Below the pieces are notes generated by a model. That model saw only the letters and a list, made by a program, of their open reading frames with translations, was not told where the DNA came from and ran no database searches. The position numbers and the translations under genes were made by a program. Positions 6,859-16,253 of a stretch of 35,080 bases of DNA are shown here, piece after piece; position 1 is the first letter of the stretch, and each line of letters opens with the position of its first letter. Location of the stretch: contig NZ_JVNU01000035.1 in NCBI RefSeq assembly GCF_001071995.1, forward strand, positions 1-35,080, in the 5' to 3' direction. This DNA comes from Streptococcus sp. 263_SSPC. Lineage in GTDB: Bacteria > Bacillota > Bacilli > Lactobacillales > Aerococcaceae.

Positions 6859-7650
6859 TTATTTTTTATTCTTTTCTAGTAATCCTAGTTCTACTTTAAT
6901 CTTATCTTTCTTTGTGCGCCCTTCAATCTTTTGAATTTGAAGGCGACCATATCCACGAATGGATACAATATCTAAAATTTCGAGCATAAAGTCAGGTCTG
7001 TTCTCTTCAGTCCAGTTCACCTTTACTTTACCACTTTCAATCATTTCTTTTGAACGCTGTCTTGACACATTAAATACGGAAGCAATCACCGTATCGAGTC
7101 GAAGCGAACTAACGACTGTTTGTACCACAGTCCAATGATCCACTGGTACAATCAATTTCGTATAGTCGACTTCCTCAAGACGGACAGCCACTTTTCCAAT
7201 CTTTTCTAGCTGTTGCTTGATATATTCCTTCATATTTTGAGCGCAGAATAATTGCCAGTCTTCTCCGTTTGAAATAATATCGCCAATCAAGCTACGATCA
7301 AAGCCAAGGCTCATCAGTGACCCTAGAATCTTTCCATGCCCAAGTGTCGCAAATTTCTTCGGATATTGAATATGAAATAGAGCATTTTCGAAATCCTCTG
7401 AAGTTGGCTCATAATATTCCGGACAAATCATACAACGTTTCCGTTCAGCATCAATATACCCGCCATCAAAATAATAACGAACATCGTCATATTGACCCAC
7501 AATCGCCTCCACAATAAACTGTTGACGTGGATCCAAAAAATTCGTCAATACCGGCGCGTACTGCAAACGGACTTCTTCTACCCATTCTTCCACTTGTTTA
7601 AGAAAAGACAATTCCTCTTTTCTAAAGTGTTGTTCTACACCATTTCCCAT
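6859..7650 (-). CDS. ylmH: S4-domain RNA-binding protein YlmH
   Basis: A 263-residue protein of the YlmH family, found next to sepF and divIVA across Firmicutes and implicated in ribosome-associated RNA binding. The N-terminal half is the conserved YlmH region (a PRQQFI block near 41-46 and a GDI block near 123-125). The C-terminal S4 RNA-binding domain covers about residues 182-245 (SSLRLDTVIASVFNVSRQRS). The start ATG lies 3 bases after the ylmG stop, with its GGAG ribosome site inside the end of ylmG, suggesting coupled translation. Confidence 0.92.
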   Translation of the reverse strand: MGNGVEQHFRKEELSFLKQVEEWVEEVRLQYAPVLTNFLDPRQQFIVEAIVGQYDDVRYYFDGGYIDAERKRCMICPEYYEPTSEDFENALFHIQYPKKFATLGHGKILGSLMSLGFDRSLIGDIISNGEDWQLFCAQNMKEYIKQQLEKIGKVAVRLEEVDYTKLIVPVDHWTVVQTVVSSLRLDTVIASVFNVSRQRSKEMIESGKVKVNWTEENRPDFMLEILDIVSIRGYGRLQIQKIEGRTKKDKIKVELGLLEKNKK

Positions 7651-7653
7651 TTT

Positions 7654-7920
7654 TTATACTCCAAAAATTTGTGAAACAATAAATGCCAATACTCCTACAG
7701 AAACGTAAATCGTTAAAATAGACGTTGCTAATGCTAAACTATATTTCCCAAATCGTACATCTTTGAATAATGACACATACGGACGGCAACAAGCATCTAA
7801 TAAGTCCGCCAAGAACATTGGAAGATATAGGTTCCAATAAATATTTAATCCATAAAGGATTAGCATAAATTGATAAATCCCTGCTACTGTTGTTATCACT
7901 CTAATAATTTCCAAACCCAC
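7654..7920 (-). CDS. ylmG: YggT-family membrane protein YlmG
   Basis: A small integral membrane protein of 88 residues with two hydrophobic segments (about 8-35 and 62-86) separated by a loop containing the family's conserved DP/RP region, here DACCRPYVSLF. Its position between sepF and ylmH is diagnostic for YlmG. The sequence is divergent: the usual SW turn in helix 1 and the DxSP motif are not recognisable, and it has an unusual Cys-Cys pair. The molecular function of the family in Firmicutes is not settled. Confidence 0.78.
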   Translation of the reverse strand: MGLEIIRVITTVAGIYQFMLILYGLNIYWNLYLPMFLADLLDACCRPYVSLFKDVRFGKYSLALATSILTIYVSVGVLAFIVSQIFGV

Positions 7921-7934
7921 TAAGTTACACTCCT

Positions 7935-8381
7935 CTAAAATTCAGTGTGACGAAATGTTTCAACCATCTCGTCATCAAAATTTCCTTGTACTTGGAAATT
8001 CGCCGGAGAACAGATAAAGATTTCATCTCTCACCTTTTGTACGTCTCCATTAATAGCATACGCCACACCGACCACAAAATCAATGACACGTTTTGCATCT
8101 TTTGGTTCCATACGTTTAAAGTTAATGAGCACTGCTTCTCCTTTTAAGAGCGCATCTGCAATGCGTTCCGCTTCCGAATACACGCTTGGTTCCATCACAT
8201 AAATCTTAGATGTTTTCTTTACTCCAGGGCTTTGGAATGGAACAACATTTGACGTATTTCTTGAACGTGTTTCTGGAGCCGCCTGTGCTTCAGGTTCTTC
8301 ATAGTAATTCATTTGATCATCTTCTTCGTAGTAGTCCCCTTCTGGACTTAAGAAGTTTTTTAAACTATTCATGAATCCCAT
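7935..8381 (-). CDS. sepF: FtsZ-tethering division protein SepF
   Basis: SepF bundles FtsZ and anchors it to the membrane, overlapping in role with FtsA. The 148-residue protein starts with an amphipathic membrane-binding helix (MGFMNSLKNFLSP), followed by an acidic, glutamine-rich linker (about 14-55) and the globular SepF core (about 57-142) with LKGEAVLINFKRM and the FVVGVAYAINGDV glycine turn. Start and ylmE stop share one base (TAATG), with GGAGGAA upstream as ribosome site. Confidence 0.93.
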   Translation of the reverse strand: MGFMNSLKNFLSPEGDYYEEDDQMNYYEEPEAQAAPETRSRNTSNVVPFQSPGVKKTSKIYVMEPSVYSEAERIADALLKGEAVLINFKRMEPKDAKRVIDFVVGVAYAINGDVQKVRDEIFICSPANFQVQGNFDDEMVETFRHTEF

Positions 8382-9064
8382 TAGTCTTCCTCCCTTTCAA
8401 ACCAGCTTGTACCAATTCGAATATGCGTCGCACCACATTCAATCGCAGCCTCAAAGTCTCCACTCATCCCCATACTGAGATATAACGGAGCTTCTAACCC
8501 TTCTTCCTTCTCGATTGTTTTAGCAATTTGTGCTAAACGCGAAAAAAAGAAGCGAATTTCTTCATCGCTTGCGTCAAATGGTGCCATCGTCATCAAACCA
8601 ACAATACGAATCTTCTCATATTGTTTGCTTGTTCTATAAGCATCCAGTGCCTCTTCAGGTGTGAATCCATGCTTCGATTCTTCTCCAGAGACATTAATTT
8701 CCAGCATACAATCTAATGGGTGTTCGAGACGTTTTTCAATCTCATCCATAATCGAAAGACGGTCAATCGCATGAAATAAATCGATACGATTTATGACTTG
8801 CTTCACTTTTCGTTTTTGGAGTGGCCCGATTAAATGCCAGATGATGTCCTCTTGCGGAAATTGTTCTTGTGGTTCTAATAGTTTTTCGACACGATTCTCC
8901 GCAAAATGTCGAAATCCTAAATCGTACATTTCTTGAACTTCGCGAGCCGTACGATTTTTCGTTACAACAATCGGACAAACTTCCGTAGATAGTCTATGAA
9001 CTTGGTTACAAGAAGATGCAACCAAGTTCATAATACGACTTACATTCTGTTTAATGATACTCAT
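8381..9064 (-). CDS. ylmE: PLP-binding protein YlmE (YggS/PLPHP family)
   Basis: A pyridoxal-phosphate homeostasis protein with a single TIM-barrel domain like the N-terminal domain of alanine racemase. In the 227-residue product K36 (VVTKNRT) is the expected Schiff-base lysine. FAENRVEKL (near 54-62) and LSMGMSGDF with RIGTSWF near the C-terminus are family signatures. The start ATG overlaps the ftsZ stop by one base and has no clear ribosome site of its own (AGAAACAGAAATTA precedes it), so translation probably depends on ribosomes finishing ftsZ. Confidence 0.9.
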   Translation of the reverse strand: MSIIKQNVSRIMNLVASSCNQVHRLSTEVCPIVVTKNRTAREVQEMYDLGFRHFAENRVEKLLEPQEQFPQEDIIWHLIGPLQKRKVKQVINRIDLFHAIDRLSIMDEIEKRLEHPLDCMLEINVSGEESKHGFTPEEALDAYRTSKQYEKIRIVGLMTMAPFDASDEEIRFFFSRLAQIAKTIEKEEGLEAPLYLSMGMSGDFEAAIECGATHIRIGTSWFEREED

Positions 9065-10353
9065 TAATTTCTGTTTCTTTTTCTGAAGAATGGCGGAGTA
9101 TCTAATCCATCATTTTCAGTTTGTTTTGGCTCAACTGGAGCTTCTACAAAGTTACTTTGTGCGAATGGTGAATCAGCTTCAGTTGAAGAAGTAGTTTCAC
9201 GTACAGTTGTTTCTCGACGGATATCCCAGTCTCCAAATAAATCTTTCTCAGGTTTCTTTTCTTCCACTGGCTGTGGTTTTGAAGGAACTTGTTTTTCTTG
9301 GAAAGTTTGAGGGTTATTTCCTAAATCTTTGCGAGTTGCTGTGCTATTCGCGAATGGTGAACGACTAGCGCGTGCTGCTGACTTTTTTTCGTGCTTACGC
9401 TCCTCGTCGATACCTGTTGCGATAACAGTAACGATTACTTCATCACCTAAGTTTTCGTTGATTGAAGTACCGAAGATAATGTTTACTTCACTTGTTGAAG
9501 CTGCTGCAACAATATCAGAAGCATCTTGTGCTTCGAATAATGTTAAGTCAGAGCCACCAGTGATGTTTAATAGGATTTGTTCTGCGCCATCGATAGATAC
9601 TTCTAATAATGGTGAAGAAATAGCTTTCTTCGTAGCTTCTGCAGTACGGTTTTCACCACTTGCAACACCAATACCCATTAATGCTGAACCTTGATCTTTC
9701 ATCACTGTCTTCACGTCTGCGAAGTCCAAGTTAACGTAACCTGGTGCAGTGATTAAGTCAGAGATCCCTTGTACCCCTTGACGTAATACGTTATCTGCTT
9801 CACGGAAAGCTTCTAACATAGGAGTCTTTTTATCAACGATTTCTAATAAACGGTTGTTTGAAATTGTTACTAATGTATCTACGTTTGCTTTTAATTGTGC
9901 AACACCTTCTGCAGCGTAGCGACCACGTTTTGGTCCTTCGAAGCTAAATGGACGTGTAACAACACCCACTGTTAATGCGCCTAATTCTTTCGCAATACGA
10001 GCAACAACTGGTGCAGCACCTGTACCAGTACCGCCACCCATACCAGCAGTAACGAAGATTAAGTCTGCTCCAACTAAAGCTTCGCGAATTTGTTCTTCAC
10101 TTTCTTCAGCTGCTTTAAGACCGATTTCAGGTAATGAACCTGCACCTAAACCTTTAGTAAGTTTTGGTCCTAATTGAATTTTAGTTTCTGCTTCTGAGTT
10201 TCTTAATGCTTGAGTATCTGTGTTGGCTACGATGAACTCTACACCTTGTACTCCTTCTGAAATCATACGGTTAACAGCGTTGTTACCAGCACCACCAACA
10301 CCAATGACTTTAATGACTGCGCCATCTAAATTTGTATCGAATTCGAAATCCAT
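9064..10353 (-). CDS. ftsZ: tubulin-like division GTPase FtsZ
   Basis: FtsZ polymerises into the Z ring. The 429-residue protein carries the GTP-binding loop GGGTGTG (residues 106-112), N-terminal VGGAGNN and the catalytic T7 loop NLDFADV (207-213). The GTPase core ends near 320. A low-complexity linker rich in Pro, Gln, Lys and Glu follows (about 320-415), and then the conserved C-terminal peptide [12 protein letters not shown], which binds FtsA and SepF. ATG follows GGAGGAAATATA. It lies 24 bases downstream of ftsA. Confidence 0.98.
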   Translation of the reverse strand: MDFEFDTNLDGAVIKVIGVGGAGNNAVNRMISEGVQGVEFIVANTDTQALRNSEAETKIQLGPKLTKGLGAGSLPEIGLKAAEESEEQIREALVGADLIFVTAGMGGGTGTGAAPVVARIAKELGALTVGVVTRPFSFEGPKRGRYAAEGVAQLKANVDTLVTISNNRLLEIVDKKTPMLEAFREADNVLRQGVQGISDLITAPGYVNLDFADVKTVMKDQGSALMGIGVASGENRTAEATKKAISSPLLEVSIDGAEQILLNITGGSDLTLFEAQDASDIVAAASTSEVNIIFGTSINENLGDEVIVTVIATGIDEERKHEKKSAARASRSPFANSTATRKDLGNNPQTFQEKQVPSKPQPVEEKKPEKDLFGDWDIRRETTVRETTSSTEADSPFAQSNFVEAPVEPKQTENDGLDTPPFFRKRNRN

Positions 10354-10377
10354 TATATTTCCTCCTTGGTTCTCATC

Positions 10378-11706
10378 TTAATTTTCGTCAATAAACATTT
10401 TAAAGAAGTTCTTCACTTTCGCTCCAAACCCTTGTTCTTCACCTGTTGGTTCTTGTTCATACTCTTGTGGTTGTTGAACAGGAGCCGTTGGTTGTACTTG
10501 TACAGGAGCACTTTGTGGTGTGCTTTGTACTGGGCGTTGTTCCGTTACCGGTTTACCCTTTTGAGCAATACGGTGAACATCATCTAAGCTTGCAGCGTAT
10601 TTGATTAACCCCATACTTGTTGCATAAATAGGATTTCTCATTCCCATTTGCTCTGGAATATAAGTTTTCACTTGTACTCCGAAGATTTCTTGTGCTAACT
10701 CTTGAACTCCTGCTAATGAAGAAGCTCCACCTGTTAACACGATTCCTCCTGGAAGTTTTAAAGCTTCCACTTGGTCTAATGCACGTTTAACAGTTTCAAA
10801 AGTTTGAACCACACGTGCTTCGATGATTTCTGATAAGTAATGTTCATCTACTTTAACTGGATCCTTCTTACCAATTGTTTCTACTGGGAAGAATTCATCA
10901 GCTGAAGTTTCTGATGAAATTGCATATCCATATTCACGTTTAATACGTTCTGCATTTTCAAAGCTTGCATTCAAGATGATTGAGATATCTTTTGATACGA
11001 AGTCTCCACCTTCTTGATCCACGAATGAGAATTTCAATTGGTTATCGTGCATTACTGAAGCACTTGTTTGTCCTCCACCCATATCGATAAGGACTGTACC
11101 AAATTCTCTTTCTCCTGGTGTTAATGCTACTTGGCTAATCGCTAATGGTTGGATAACCATTTCTTCGATGTTTAAGCCAGCTTTGTCAATACAACGTTTA
11201 ATGTTATGTACGATCGTCTTAGGACCGGTAATCATGCTCGCAAACAATTCAAGACGAACACCAATCATTCCGCGTGGGTCTTTAATTCCATCAAATCCAT
11301 CTACGATAAATTCTTCTGGAATCACAGAGATGATTTCACGTTCAGGTGCTACTGAACGAACTTTCGCTGCGGAAATAACATTGTACACATCCACATCTGT
11401 AATCTCTCTATTTTCACTTGATACGGCGATCATACCGTGGCAAGGTTCGATTGAGATTTGATTACTTGGAATCCCAACGATAACATCCTTGATTTGGATG
11501 TTTGATTTTTGTTCTGCTTGACGAACTGCTTTGCGAATAGATTCAACTGTTTCGTCAATATCAACGATGACTCCACGGCTTAATCCTTCTGATTTTTCAT
11601 TGCCGACTCCAATAATATTTAATTGCCCTCTGACATATTCAGCTACTACAACCTTTATTGAAGTGGTTCCAATATCTAAACTCACATAAATTCCCTGATT
11701 TTTCAC
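10378..11706 (-). CDS. ftsA: actin-like division protein FtsA
   Basis: FtsA anchors FtsZ to the membrane and recruits later division proteins. The 442-residue product has the actin-fold ATP motifs DIGTTSIKV (11-19), DMGGGQTSASV (near 209-219) and LTGGASSLAG. A Pro/Gln/Val-rich linker (about 390-425) leads to a C-terminal amphipathic membrane helix (FGAKVKNFFKMFIDEN). Translation starts at GTG (11706) after GGAGG with an 11-base spacer. The 129-base gap to divIB upstream could hold a separate promoter. Confidence 0.97.
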   Translation of the reverse strand: MKNQGIYVSLDIGTTSIKVVVAEYVRGQLNIIGVGNEKSEGLSRGVIVDIDETVESIRKAVRQAEQKSNIQIKDVIVGIPSNQISIEPCHGMIAVSSENREITDVDVYNVISAAKVRSVAPEREIISVIPEEFIVDGFDGIKDPRGMIGVRLELFASMITGPKTIVHNIKRCIDKAGLNIEEMVIQPLAISQVALTPGEREFGTVLIDMGGGQTSASVMHDNQLKFSFVDQEGGDFVSKDISIILNASFENAERIKREYGYAISSETSADEFFPVETIGKKDPVKVDEHYLSEIIEARVVQTFETVKRALDQVEALKLPGGIVLTGGASSLAGVQELAQEIFGVQVKTYIPEQMGMRNPIYATSMGLIKYAASLDDVHRIAQKGKPVTEQRPVQSTPQSAPVQVQPTAPVQQPQEYEQEPTGEEQGFGAKVKNFFKMFIDEN

Positions 11707-11835
11707 GTTTATTGAAACCTCCTATACGATTCATTTCTATTTCATTTTTTAAAGTTTATTGATAAGTGATACTCCTTATATTTTAACATAATTTTGTCCA
11801 CTTAAAAAAACATATGAGCGAGTTTTAAGACTTTT
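11707..11835 (-). promoter_or_regulatory. divIB-ftsA gap, possible weak ftsA promoter
   Basis: This is the longest gap inside the dcw cluster. Read leftward it holds a weak AT-only dyad (CTTAAAA...TTTTAAG), TGGACA, then TATAAG only 14 bases later, which is a short spacer for sigma A. Promoters upstream of ftsA are known in Bacillus. The match here is poor, so this is a suggestion. Confidence 0.25.
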
Positions 11836-12693
11836 TTATTGAACTGTCGTATCTGGTGTGAAATAGATTCCCACTTCCATATCCACAGTTCCTTTTTTCC
11901 CATTCAATTGTTTTGTAATTGATGGATAATACCCTAATTTATCTCCAATATCTTTCAGATTTCCGATGACACGATTGCCATCTTTCATCTTCAGATAAAT
12001 CTTTTGGTGATTTTTTGTATCGTTTGGATACTGAATCTCTACGATTTCACGAATCACACTTGCTGGAACTTTCTCCAATTGTTTTGCGAGTGCTTGATAT
12101 TGCGAGTCATCTGTAAACATATACAATAATGGATAATCCTTCGGCGTTGCATCGGCCTCTACTTCAATGATTTGACCATCTGCCAAAAGCTCATAGTGCT
12201 TATCATCGCTTTGGTAATAACCAATCGCTGGATTTTCTTCAATATTCAAACGCATTTTATTCCATGCCACTAATTGTACGGAAGCATCCTTAATTTTTGG
12301 ACTAGCATTTTTTAACAAGTTAGCTGTACGATAACGATTCGCTAAAATTGTCCATATGCTTTGTCCCTTGGTAATACCGTCATTTTCTTGAACTAATTCC
12401 ACTGGAACTTGATTCAATCCGACTACTTCAATATCAGAAACTTTCGAAAGTGGTGAAATAAAGTAAATACTCCATCCCGCACAAACAATAAAAATCCCTT
12501 TTAAGAGTGTTGCATTCGTAATACCTTGTGACTTTGGTTTCGTCTTTTTAGGCTTCGGTTCCTTTTTCTTTTTCACCTTTTGTACAGGTTCTTCAGGAAC
12601 AGGTTGCTCTACTCTTGGAGAACTTTGTTGCGCTAACTCCCAAGGTGTTAGTTCACGTGGAGGAGTTTGTTGTGGTTTCTTTCGATTAAACAT
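11836..12693 (-). CDS. divIB: division protein DivIB (FtsQ family)
   Basis: DivIB forms the divisome core with FtsL and DivIC. The 285-residue protein has a cytoplasmic tail rich in Pro and Lys (1-60), one membrane helix (about 63-80), then an extracellular POTRA domain beginning SDIEVVGLNQVP (86-97) and the beta domain. The extended basic and proline-rich N-terminus is typical of DivIB from lactic acid bacteria. It follows murG after 17 bases with AAGGAGGA as ribosome site. Confidence 0.92.
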   Translation of the reverse strand: MFNRKKPQQTPPRELTPWELAQQSSPRVEQPVPEEPVQKVKKKKEPKPKKTKPKSQGITNATLLKGIFIVCAGWSIYFISPLSKVSDIEVVGLNQVPVELVQENDGITKGQSIWTILANRYRTANLLKNASPKIKDASVQLVAWNKMRLNIEENPAIGYYQSDDKHYELLADGQIIEVEADATPKDYPLLYMFTDDSQYQALAKQLEKVPASVIREIVEIQYPNDTKNHQKIYLKMKDGNRVIGNLKDIGDKLGYYPSITKQLNGKKGTVDMEVGIYFTPDTTVQ

Positions 12694-12710
12694 ATTCTCC
12701 TCCTTAATCC

Positions 12711-13814
12711 TTATTTCACTAGAGAATGAATAATTGTTTCAAGTCGACTTGACGCATCTGTAATTCCCAAGGCTTTTGAATTTTCAGCCATTTCTTTACG
12801 TTTAGCTTCATCATTCATAATACGATCGATTTCTGCGACTAAACTTTCACCGTTTAGGTTTTTTTCTAAAATCATCGTTGCGGCGTCTTTTTCTACTAAT
12901 GACATCGCATTTGCTTCTTGGTGATTTTCAGTTACGTATGGACTTGGAATTAAAATACTTGGCAAGCCAAGTGCTGTTAATTCAATCAATGTAGTTGCTC
13001 CACTTCTGCAGACAACGAGGTCTGTGTTTTGGAACATTTGCACCATATTATTAATATATGGTAAAACTGTGATATTTTGCAATGGTTTTTTCAAACTTGT
13101 AATATGATTGTTGATTTTGTCATAATGCACTTGTCCAGTGACCATGACTACTTGATAATCTTTTTTCTCGAATTCTTCAAGTGCTTCGATAAATGATTCG
13201 TTCATACGAAGCGACCCACGGCTTCCTCCGAAAATCAGTACGATTGGTTTTTCTTTTTGAATACCGATAGATGCTAAGTAAGAATCATCTTTTTGGGCAT
13301 TGGCTAACTCTTGTCCACGAGGGTTTCCTGTCATAACCACTTTATCTTCATACTTCTTAAAGTCTTTACGAACCGCATCAAAGCAAATTGCAATTTTAGA
13401 AACCTTACGTGCTAAAAATTTATTTGTAATTCCTGCTAAGCTGTTTTGCTCATGAATAATCGTTGGAATTCCCATGTTTGCTGCAGCATATAATACAGGC
13501 GCGCATACATATCCCCCAGTACCGATAACGATATCCGGCTTGAACTCTTTCACGATTTCTTTTGCTTTAAAATAGCTTGTACAGAAATACCATAATGTTT
13601 TAAAGTTTTCTAGCGACAATGAACGAACGATTCCTTGAATCTTGATCGTTTTAAAATCATATCCCGCTTTAGGAACGATAGTACTTTCTAATCCACGTTC
13701 AGTCCCTACATAGAGAAACTCTGTTGAAGGGTCTTGTTCTTTCAAATAATTCATTAAGGAAAGAGCTGGATAAATATGACCACCCGTTCCTCCTCCTGAA
13801 ACTAATACTCTCAT
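12711..13814 (-). CDS. murG: lipid II synthase MurG
   Basis: MurG adds N-acetylglucosamine from UDP-GlcNAc to lipid I on the inner membrane face, giving lipid II. The 367-residue protein has the GT28 motifs GGGTGGHIYPAL (7-18), HEQNSLAG, GGSRGSLRMN and the nucleotide-binding RSGATTLIELTALGLPSILIPSP. Start ATG follows AGGAGAAAA. It lies between murD and divIB, 17 bases from each. Confidence 0.97.
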   Translation of the reverse strand: MRVLVSGGGTGGHIYPALSLMNYLKEQDPSTEFLYVGTERGLESTIVPKAGYDFKTIKIQGIVRSLSLENFKTLWYFCTSYFKAKEIVKEFKPDIVIGTGGYVCAPVLYAAANMGIPTIIHEQNSLAGITNKFLARKVSKIAICFDAVRKDFKKYEDKVVMTGNPRGQELANAQKDDSYLASIGIQKEKPIVLIFGGSRGSLRMNESFIEALEEFEKKDYQVVMVTGQVHYDKINNHITSLKKPLQNITVLPYINNMVQMFQNTDLVVCRSGATTLIELTALGLPSILIPSPYVTENHQEANAMSLVEKDAATMILEKNLNGESLVAEIDRIMNDEAKRKEMAENSKALGITDASSRLETIIHSLVK

Positions 13815-13831
13815 CTTTTTTCTCCTATATA

Positions 13832-15190
13832 TTACAGTTTTTCTACTGCGTCAATGAAACAATCACCGCGCACTTCAAAGTTGGCAAATTGATCCCAACT
13901 TGCACATGCTGGTGAAAGTAATACAATTTCTCCTTCACGACTAGCTGCATACGCTTTTGGCACTGCTTCTTCTAATGTTTCTACTACGGTTACTGGAATA
14001 GATAGTTTTTCAGCAGTCGCTTTTAACTTCTCTTTTGTTTCCCCGTAAACGACCATTTCACGGACATTTCCAAGTGATGGTTCTAATTCCTCAAAACCAT
14101 TACCACGATCAAGTCCGCCCGCAATTAATACAACAGATTGATTTGTAAAACTACGTAACGCTGTTTGTGTCGCAATGATATTCGTAGCTTTTGAATCATT
14201 GTAGAATTTACGACCTTCAATTGTTTTCACATACTGTGTACGGTGTTTTACTCCATGGAATGAACGAACCGCTTTTTCGATTCCTTCGTTAGCTGCACCT
14301 TGTAATTTACTAATCGCAACTGCTGCTAACACGTTCTCAACGTTTTGAACGCCGGGTACTTGAATCGCTTCAAGTGGCATAACTGCTTCTCCATTAAAGT
14401 AAATCGTAGTTTCATCAGCATAAGCTCCGTGTTCTAACACAGATTTGCGGCTGAATGGAACTAATGTTGCTTTTGTATGATCTTTAATAAACTCATATAA
14501 CTCTGGGAAATCCGCATTATAAACGAGGAAATCCTCTTCTGTTTGATTTTTAGTAATTTGTAATTTTGCTTTTACATACTCTTCGCGAGACCCATGATAG
14601 TCTAAATGAGCGCTAAAGATATTCACGATACACGCTACTTTAGGTCGAAACTCTTCAATTCCCATTAATTGGAAACTTGATAATTCAGTGACATAGATAT
14701 CCGAATCTTTTGAATCACCTGCAAGTAGGGATAAAGGAACACCAATATTTCCACATGCAAAAGTTCTTCTTTCAGGGAATGATTCTTTTAACATAAGGTT
14801 CGTTAATGTCGTCGTTGTTGTTTTCCCATTTGAACCTGTAATTCCAAGTACGGTTCCTTCCATGACACGTTGTGCAATTTCGATTTCAGTATAAACAGGC
14901 AAGCCCTTCTCGACTGCTTTAGCGACTAATGGATTTGAATAAGGAATCCCTGGGTTCTTCACAACGAAATCAACGGGCTCATCGAGTAGTTCTAGAGGAT
15001 GTCCTCCTGAGACTACTTTAATGCCTTTAGCGACTAACCCTTGTGCGTCTACACTTTCCTCAAGTGGTGTTCTATCATTTACTGTTACATCCGCGTGTAA
15101 CTGGTGTAATAGTTTTGCTACACTCACTCCACTCTTTGCAAGTCCAATGACTAGTACTTTTTTATTTTCAAATGCATGTGTATTCCGCAC
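13832..15190 (-). CDS. murD: UDP-MurNAc-L-alanine:D-glutamate ligase MurD
   Basis: MurD adds D-glutamate to UDP-MurNAc-L-Ala using ATP. The 452-residue Mur ligase shows an N-terminal Rossmann-like UDP domain (VLVIGLAKSG), the P-loop GSNGKTTTTT in the central domain, HLDYHGSREEY with the carbamylated-lysine region, and NDSKATN in the C-terminal part. The ATG follows TTGGAGGAA. Upstream of it lies a 91-base gap containing a stem-loop without a T tract. Confidence 0.97.
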   Translation of the reverse strand: MRNTHAFENKKVLVIGLAKSGVSVAKLLHQLHADVTVNDRTPLEESVDAQGLVAKGIKVVSGGHPLELLDEPVDFVVKNPGIPYSNPLVAKAVEKGLPVYTEIEIAQRVMEGTVLGITGSNGKTTTTTLTNLMLKESFPERRTFACGNIGVPLSLLAGDSKDSDIYVTELSSFQLMGIEEFRPKVACIVNIFSAHLDYHGSREEYVKAKLQITKNQTEEDFLVYNADFPELYEFIKDHTKATLVPFSRKSVLEHGAYADETTIYFNGEAVMPLEAIQVPGVQNVENVLAAVAISKLQGAANEGIEKAVRSFHGVKHRTQYVKTIEGRKFYNDSKATNIIATQTALRSFTNQSVVLIAGGLDRGNGFEELEPSLGNVREMVVYGETKEKLKATAEKLSIPVTVVETLEEAVPKAYAASREGEIVLLSPACASWDQFANFEVRGDCFIDAVEKL

Positions 15191-15227
15191 AATGATTCCT
15201 CCAATTTTTCTTTTTTAATATGTATAT

Positions 15228-15260
15228 GGAGAAAGGCTGGACAAAAATGACCAGCTCTCC
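15228..15260 (-). other. stem-loop between mraY and murD
   Basis: GGAGA and GCTGG on one side pair with CCAGC and TCTCC on the other, around a 10-base loop with a 3-base bulge (AAG). There is no T run after it in the leftward direction, so it does not look like a simple terminator. It may act on mRNA stability or processing within the operon. Confidence 0.4.
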
Positions 15261-15281
15261 TAATGAAATATGTTAATTCTC

Positions 15282-16238
15282 TTAAAAGACAAATGCAACG
15301 ATTAAACCTGCAATAAGTCCGATTGCACTAAACACAGAAACAATCTTCACTTCTTTCCAACCACTCATTTCAAAGTGATGGTGAATTGGACTCATCTTGA
15401 AGATACGTTTGCCTGTTAGTTTAAAAGAACCCACTTGTAAAATAACGCTAAGTGTTTCCCCAACAAAGATGATTCCTACAAGTAATAATGTCCATTCTTT
15501 ATGAAGCATAATCGAAATGATAGCAAGTCCTGCTCCAAGAGCTAATGAACCAACGTCTCCCATGAAGACTTTGGCTGGTTTCCAGTTATACACTAAGAAT
15601 CCAAGAAGCCCGCCGACTACACAGAAGCAGAAAATTGCAATCGAATGTTGCGCTGCTCTATACGCCATAATCCCATAAATACCATATGCAATAATGTTAG
15701 TAGATGCTGCTAACCCATCTAATCCATCTGTTAAGTTAACTGCGTTAGAAAATCCTGCAATCCAAATGATTGTAAATAATGCAAACAAGATAATACTGTT
15801 TACTTCACCAAAAATTGGAAGATAGATTAATGGTGCATTCCCACTTAAAAGGAAAAGCACTACGAAGATGGCTGCTCCGATTAATTGTAATCCAAATTTT
15901 TCGTGACTCTTTAGCCCTTCGTTTTGTTTTTTAAACACTTTAATAAAGTCGTCTAAGAAACCAATTGACCCGAAGAAGGCGAAACCAATAACGCCACTTA
16001 ATAAGACGAAATTGAAGTGTCCGAAAACAGCTCCGACAATTAAACTAGAAATACTAATCATACAAAGGAACACAAGTCCACCCATTGTTGGAGTTCCACT
16101 TTTGGCTTTATGCCATGATGGACCTTCATCTAATGTTGTTTGACCTAATTGTTTCATCTTCATATATTGAATGAAATGTGGTTCGGCAATGACTGTCGCA
16201 AGGAACGCTAAGCCGACTGATAAAATGACTTCGATCAT
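15282..16238 (-). CDS. mraY: phospho-MurNAc-pentapeptide translocase MraY
   Basis: MraY moves phospho-MurNAc-pentapeptide onto undecaprenyl phosphate, forming lipid I. The 318-residue protein has about ten membrane helices and the family motifs FLDDFIKV (Asp pair), NLTDGLDGLA, MGDVGSLALG and the HHHFE loop near the C-terminus. ATG follows GAAGGAGAAG. It is 15 bases after murE and is followed by a 91-base gap before murD. Confidence 0.97.
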   Translation of the reverse strand: MIEVILSVGLAFLATVIAEPHFIQYMKMKQLGQTTLDEGPSWHKAKSGTPTMGGLVFLCMISISSLIVGAVFGHFNFVLLSGVIGFAFFGSIGFLDDFIKVFKKQNEGLKSHEKFGLQLIGAAIFVVLFLLSGNAPLIYLPIFGEVNSIILFALFTIIWIAGFSNAVNLTDGLDGLAASTNIIAYGIYGIMAYRAAQHSIAIFCFCVVGGLLGFLVYNWKPAKVFMGDVGSLALGAGLAIISIMLHKEWTLLLVGIIFVGETLSVILQVGSFKLTGKRIFKMSPIHHHFEMSGWKEVKIVSVFSAIGLIAGLIVAFVF

Positions 16239-16253
16239 AATCTTCTCCTTCTT

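Noticed and set aside
15228-15260. Terminator between mraY and murD
   Set aside because: A stem-loop exists but no T tract follows in the leftward direction, so it is listed only as a stem-loop.
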